The notes under the pieces were generated by a model, which was not told where the DNA came from, made no database searches, and was given only the letters and a program-made list of their open reading frames with translations. Below are positions 59,835 through 64,000 of a stretch of 64,000 nucleotides of DNA, in pieces. This DNA comes from Sanderia malayensis. Taxonomy: Eukaryota; Cnidaria; Scyphozoa; Semaeostomeae; Pelagiidae. Location: assembly GCA_013076295.1 (NCBI GenBank), contig RQOL01000374.1, positions 4,268,743-4,332,742 of the forward strand. The letters run 5' to 3'. Position numbers and translations under genes: made by a program. How positions within the stretch are numbered: the first letter of the stretch is position 1; every line of letters begins with the position of its first letter.

Positions 59835-62780
59835 CCATGTTTTTGAGAATATCGTTTTGCCACAAGACGGCATTTAAATCTCTCAGTGTTACCATTTTTG
59901 TCATACTTCATCTTTATCAGGCTTTCGGCCTGACGGCAACTTTTCTAATTTCCATGTTTCATTTTTTATTAATGACTCGTAATCAGTAGCTGTTTTCCAC
60001 TGCTTTGCCTGATCACTGGACAAAGCTTCTTTCAGAGTGGATGATCAGATCTACTCTGAAAGATGCTGGGCTGAATAGATGATCAGATCTACTCTGTTCA
60101 GATCTCATCACTTCCTTTGCATCAACTTCTGGCTCACATCGATCACGATTCTGACAAACAAAGTCAGTTGTTTTAGAAAAAACAAACTCATATTAATTAA
60201 TCTCAACATGATGTCGCTTGTAGAGTTTTCCATTTTCATCTACAAGTCTGTACCCCTTCGTATTGAGATCATAGCCAACAAATCACAGCTTTTGGGCTTT
60301 ACCATCCAGCTTGCGACGTAAGACATCCGGTTTTAGAGCATAGGCTAAACATCGGCAAAACGAGAACTGGCTTCTTCCCATACCAAATTTCGTAAGGCGT
60401 AATATTGCTATCAATGGCTCTGGTAGGTAGTCTGTTCTTTAAGTAACAAGCATAGGCAAGAGCTTCAGTCCAATACTTCTTTGGAAGTGCTGCATGAGCT
60501 AGCATCGATCTTGTCTTTTCACATAGTGTGCAATGAAGTCTTTCGACCACTCCATTTTTTTGAGGGGAATAAGGAACAATGCTTTCATGACGAAATCCAT
60601 TATTTCTCAGGTACTCATCAAATTCTTTTGACATGTATTCTCCTCCATTGTCTGTTCTGAGAGTTCCAACCTTGTGGTCACAGCTACTTCACAGCTACTT
60701 CAAACATTTGGAACTTTTCCGGAACTTCCGACTTCCTCCTCATGAAATAAAGTGCAACACACCTGCTATAGTCATCAGTAAAAGTCACAAAATACCTCAT
60801 TCCTCCAATGGATTCAGATTGCATAGGACCACATGTGCACCAACTGAAGCTTACGAGTTGCACGAATTCCAACATTTTTGAACGGTTTTCTTGTCACCTT
60901 CCCAGCAACACACCCTTCACAAAATGACAAATCCCCAGGCCTCTTAACATTGATGCTGTTCACCACATTGCCTTTGATTATCCGGGACAACATCTGTTCA
61001 TTCACATGTGCCAGTCGTTGATGCCATAAATGTGCCTTGTTACACTTATGACTAACCAAATTTGCACTTTCAACTTCAACAGTTTCACATTTTAGAATAA
61101 ACAAGGGATATACCTATCCGGATGATTTGCGCTGGTGCACTAAAAACCAATTTTTAGATGATAGCTATGTATTTGTAAAAGTCTGCAATATTTTTCTTGT
61201 GTTTCATAGTTTTCCAGGTGTTTCATAAAGTCGTGGCAATGTTCCAAAACAGAAGGAATTGCATTAAAAACACATTTTTGTAAAACACCAACAAAATAAC
61301 AGATTACAATTGTTAAAAATAGGTTGCAGGCGCTATAGACTTACAAAAGTGAAACAATTATAGAAACGATCCATAATTTAAAGAGTAATCAAATCGCAAC
61401 AAAATATCTGATAATCAAATATAAAAGTTGAGTCTCTGATATTAATTATTATTTCAAAATCAAAAACACAAGCCTGCAACCACTGCCCTGCCAGTAGACC
61501 CTAAGTAATAGGCCAAGTGAGAAATTAAAGAGTTTGGGTGTCACTCTCATTTCGTGTTTTCAAATTAAGTTTGAGGATTATTCTCTATTTCTTTTCGCCT
61601 ACAAACACCTAAACCAATAAATTCTTTCACGCACGAAGAATTAAAAGAAGAGAAGAACACTCACCTCCTCGGAAGACATTTCTTTTCACTTTTGAAAAAG
61701 TACTTTGCTTTGTTTTGCTTTCTGCACAAGATTTATGCTAAATTATTTAACATAAATAATTATCAAGCTTCAATTTTATTGGCTTGAAAAACTATCCCCA
61801 ATCTTTCAACGTTTACTTCAAACCTGCATTCCAATGTAGAGTACAGTACTTGCATAATCTATCTTCCAATCAGATGTCTACAATTAGCAATTGGTTCACT
61901 GATTTCGTCGAGCTCATTTTAAAGCTTTGCTGCTTGCAGCGCAAATCAACAATTTTTTACGTGCAGTTCCCAGTCCTCTAAGGTGTCCATTGTTGTCAAA
62001 TATTGTACATAGATCATCCTTGAATTCAAGTTACATGCCTTTATCTGTAACCGCTTTTACTGGAAACAGATTTATTTTCAGGGCAGGAACATGTAGGACA
62101 AGCGTCATTGGTGTACTCCCACTGCAACCACATTCCAGCTGGGTTTTTAACACCACCCTTCCACATCCTTGAGCAAATGCAGACAAGTCCAACCAACTGA
62201 GGCTTTTGAAACTTGTGGAAATCCCTTAACACTGCCTTGTTCCATGTCATGTGACTGGCTGGTCCAGAATAAATCAACCATTCGTCGCACTGAGCAGAAT
62301 TTACCGGAGTGTCACCACCCTGCGTTGTAACCCGGTTGCTTTCCCGGTTGCTTTCCCCTTGAACCTTTGTACGCATTTATTGGACAGTTTCTGTGAAAAT
62401 GACCACGCTGACCACACCCAAAGGATTTCATTCCAATTTTTTTTTTATTTTCTTTGAGTTCCCATCAGTTTGGCTTTTATCGACTCCCCTCATCTTTGTG
62501 TCTTTGTGAATTCTGTCAGCTGCAATTCTGTCAGAGATGCTGACTTTGCTTGGAAGACTTCCTAGCAAAGTCAAAACCTGATCTTCCTCTGTTATCTCAC
62601 ACTCAATTGCAGCTAATTGATCAGTGAGTTCTTTCATGTTCTTCAAATGGATTTGTAACAATTCGCCTTCTTGCATTTCCATTCTCAAATATTTCTTCTT
62701 GAGAAATATTATGTCCGACAAGGTGTTGGGTATTTTCAAATCACTAATGATTAGAACAAACCATGCCGTCAAACCCCCTG
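59835..62780 (-). mobile_element. Ty1/copia element: gag, PR, integrase, start of RT
   Basis: Minus strand in order: gag (QIHLKNMKELTDQLAAIECE, VLTLLGSLPSKV); a CCHC knuckle (CGQRGHFHRNC); protease (WLIYSGPASHMTWNK, where the usual catalytic Asp of D-S-G is Tyr); the GAG-pre-integrase finger (LWHQRLAHVNEQMLSRI, FCEGCVAGK); the integrase core (RYFVTFTDDYSRCVALYF, YSPQKNGVVERLHCTL with Glu); FVGYDLNTKGYRLVDENGK; and the RT start (SSDQAKQWKTATDYES-like, KNETWKLEKLPSGRKP, FKCRLVAKRYSQKHG). The rest of RT and RNase H are gone. About 830 bp of foreign DNA lies at 61110-61935. There are several stops and shifts. Confidence 0.9.
61110..61935. mobile_element. Unclassified insertion in the copia element
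   Basis: The copia frame stops after ARKKLL (61935 side) and resumes at LFILKCETVEVES (61104). Near both borders stands TGATTTGCGCTG, in opposite orientation (about 61120 and about 61942), which may be short inverted ends. The interior is AT-rich without a recognised gene. Confidence 0.5.
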
Positions 62781-63102
62781 TATATATAAATATCTTGTTC
62801 CACCATTAATCACTTCATCATTATCCCAATAGAATTACATTCTGGCTGACTTTAGAATGAGAAGAAAGCATTTTTATTTTTGAAGCCATTGTTCTATTGT
62901 TCTATTACCCTAGAATTTTCATATAAACTGCCGTTTTTGGTATGAAATCTATTTAAGAAAATGCCTAATGTTTTTACTTTCGCATTTGCATTATGCTGGC
63001 AAGAATTTTGTCCCCCAGTTTAAAAACAGGCCCGTATTTGGTAAACGAAACAGAGTTGACCAATTTACCAAAGTCTTTATTTGTCTCTAAGTACCCCTGC
63101 AA
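62781..63102. other. No gene recognised
   Basis: AT-rich gap between the copia gag start and the DIRS-like fragment. No LTR or primer-binding site for the copia element could be identified. Confidence 0.35.
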
Positions 63103-63895
63103 CTAAAAAGTACAGTGAAAAAAGTTTGCGTCCAGGTTACCCTTCCCTGGTCTATTTGTGAATAACACCATAGTATAAATTATTGCACAGTTACATGCTT
63201 CTAAAGAATTTGCCTGGATATATATATCATCTAAATATGCAGTAACAATGCACCCATTCTTATGCAACATCGTTAAAGCCAGCTTAATAATCTTTGTAAA
63301 TATTTGTGGGCAAAATGACAGATCATTAGAAAACATGTGTATTGATATAAAATTTCATTGGATTGAAAGCAAAGATATTTTCTTATTGCGCATCCACTGG
63401 AAAGCTATAATCAGCATCTTTTAAGTCTAGAAATGCCATAAAGCAATTTTTTGTCATGAGCTGTGTGATTGTGTATAAGGTATCCATTTTAAAAGGGTGA
63501 TAGACAATGTGGTAATTAAATTCTCTTAAATTTGAGATCATGTGAAAAGTTCCATCAGGTTTGGAGACAATAAATATAGGGGAGATAACTTGACAAGGTT
63601 TTGGGCTGGTGACGTCTAAGTCACATTTCTTAATAAAGTTATAATTTCAGCCTTTATAATTTGGCTTTCTTTTTGGAAAAACGCTTTGCTTGTTGTCTTC
63701 CAATGGACCAGGGTGGCTTGATCCACTTGCAGTGGATCCAGATGAGATAAATTTTGTAACTCTCCCCGCAGTAGAATTATCACACTGGAACTGAAAAAGT
63801 CTTTTAATCTTAGAAATTAAAACAGAAAATTCACTTACAGGATAAATACTATCCATTTCCCTTACAATTCCTTCTGTTGCAGATTCTTTCCACAC
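63103..63895 (-). mobile_element. DIRS-like retrotransposon RT fragment
   Basis: Minus strand: a Ser/Gly-rich linker (TKFISSGSTASGSSHPG), then QVISPIFIVSKPDGTFHMIS with NLREFNYHI, FMAFLDLKDADYSFPVDA (first Asp motif), and after a frame change FCPQIFTKIIKLALTMLHKN and CIVTAYLDDIYIQANSLEAC (catalytic LDD). The pattern P..FTKi.Kp....L...G....aYlDD.y.qg is typical of DIRS/tyrosine-recombinase retrotransposons. One stop (after VDAQ) and one frameshift are present. Recombinase and methyltransferase domains are not in the window. Confidence 0.82.
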
Positions 63896-63897
63896 GA

Positions 63898-64000
63898 CCC
63901 ACGTGCGCTGTCGCTCGATTTTCGTTTTTCGCCCTCAGTTGCAGCAGGTACTTTTGGAGATGACACATGTTTTTGTTTTGCACACAAAGGGCGCCTTTCC
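63898..64000 (+). mobile_element. Helitron-like R repeat, copy R4 (cut by window edge)
   Basis: CAGGTACTTTTGGAGATGAC, CATGTTTTTGTTTTGCACAC and GGCGCCTTTCC match the 3' part of R2 and R3. The 5' part (TCTAATA, CACGTGAC boxes) is missing or very diverged. It lies directly before the DIRS-like reading frame on the other strand, so it may have supplied or replaced that element's 5' end. Confidence 0.65.

Overview
This window is AT-rich eukaryotic DNA with spliced genes (GT...AG introns with conserved phase) and many transposable elements (TEs). The mix of TE families (Helitron, PIF/Harbinger, P-like, Tc1/mariner, hAT, Penelope-like with GIY-YIG, Ty3/gypsy, Ty1/copia, DIRS-like, several LINEs, and a RecQ plus DUF6589 pair) points to an invertebrate animal, most likely a marine one such as a cnidarian. 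That assignment is inference; no marker gene fixes the species. I found no rRNA, tRNA or CRISPR, and no bacterial-type operon.

Layout. 1-7.1 kb: an almost full-length autonomous Helitron (zinc finger, HUH Rep and Pif1 helicase in five exons, with a few frameshifts). 7.1-12.2 kb: a 204-bp tandem duplication, GC-rich tandem units, a 14-bp minisatellite, two Helitron-like non-autonomous elements joined head to tail, a small zinc-knuckle gene and a third Helitron-like 5' end. 12.2-15.5 kb: mostly empty apart from one MITE. 15.5-18.9 kb: the best host-gene candidate, an intron-rich gene with a PHD-like cysteine cluster and matching splice phases. 19.5-22.9 kb: a P-element-like transposase exon split by a complete two-gene Harbinger transposon. 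23.7-28.9 kb: decayed gene fragments, a gypsy element, an integrase-like fragment and a P2RX7_C-like fragment.

29.9-33.4 kb: a Tc1-like transposase cut in two by a 2.4-kb Helitron-like element that carries the same minisatellite. 34.3-41.8 kb: MITE, gypsy, LINE and second-Helitron fragments. 42.5-43.5 kb: a spliced proline-rich gene with a RING-like end. 44.9-53.8 kb: a RecQ-like helicase (minus strand) interleaved with a DUF6589-type gene (plus strand). One DUF6589 intron has been enlarged from about 0.36 to 5.0 kb by an inverted pair of Penelope-like elements, one of which has its own 2.1-kb insertion. 54-64 kb: a conserved cysteine-containing fragment, hAT, LINE, copia and DIRS-like remains, and a fourth copy of the Helitron-like repeat at the right edge.

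Most coding material belongs to TEs and carries frameshifts or stops. The nesting gives a relative order of events: P-like before Harbinger, Tc1 before the Helitron-like element, DUF6589 before the Penelope pair, and probably the Penelope plus copy before its 2.1-kb insert. The most interesting items are the interleaved RecQ/DUF6589 locus, the Helitron-like family that carries minisatellites, and the exact in-frame excision footprint of the Harbinger insertion.
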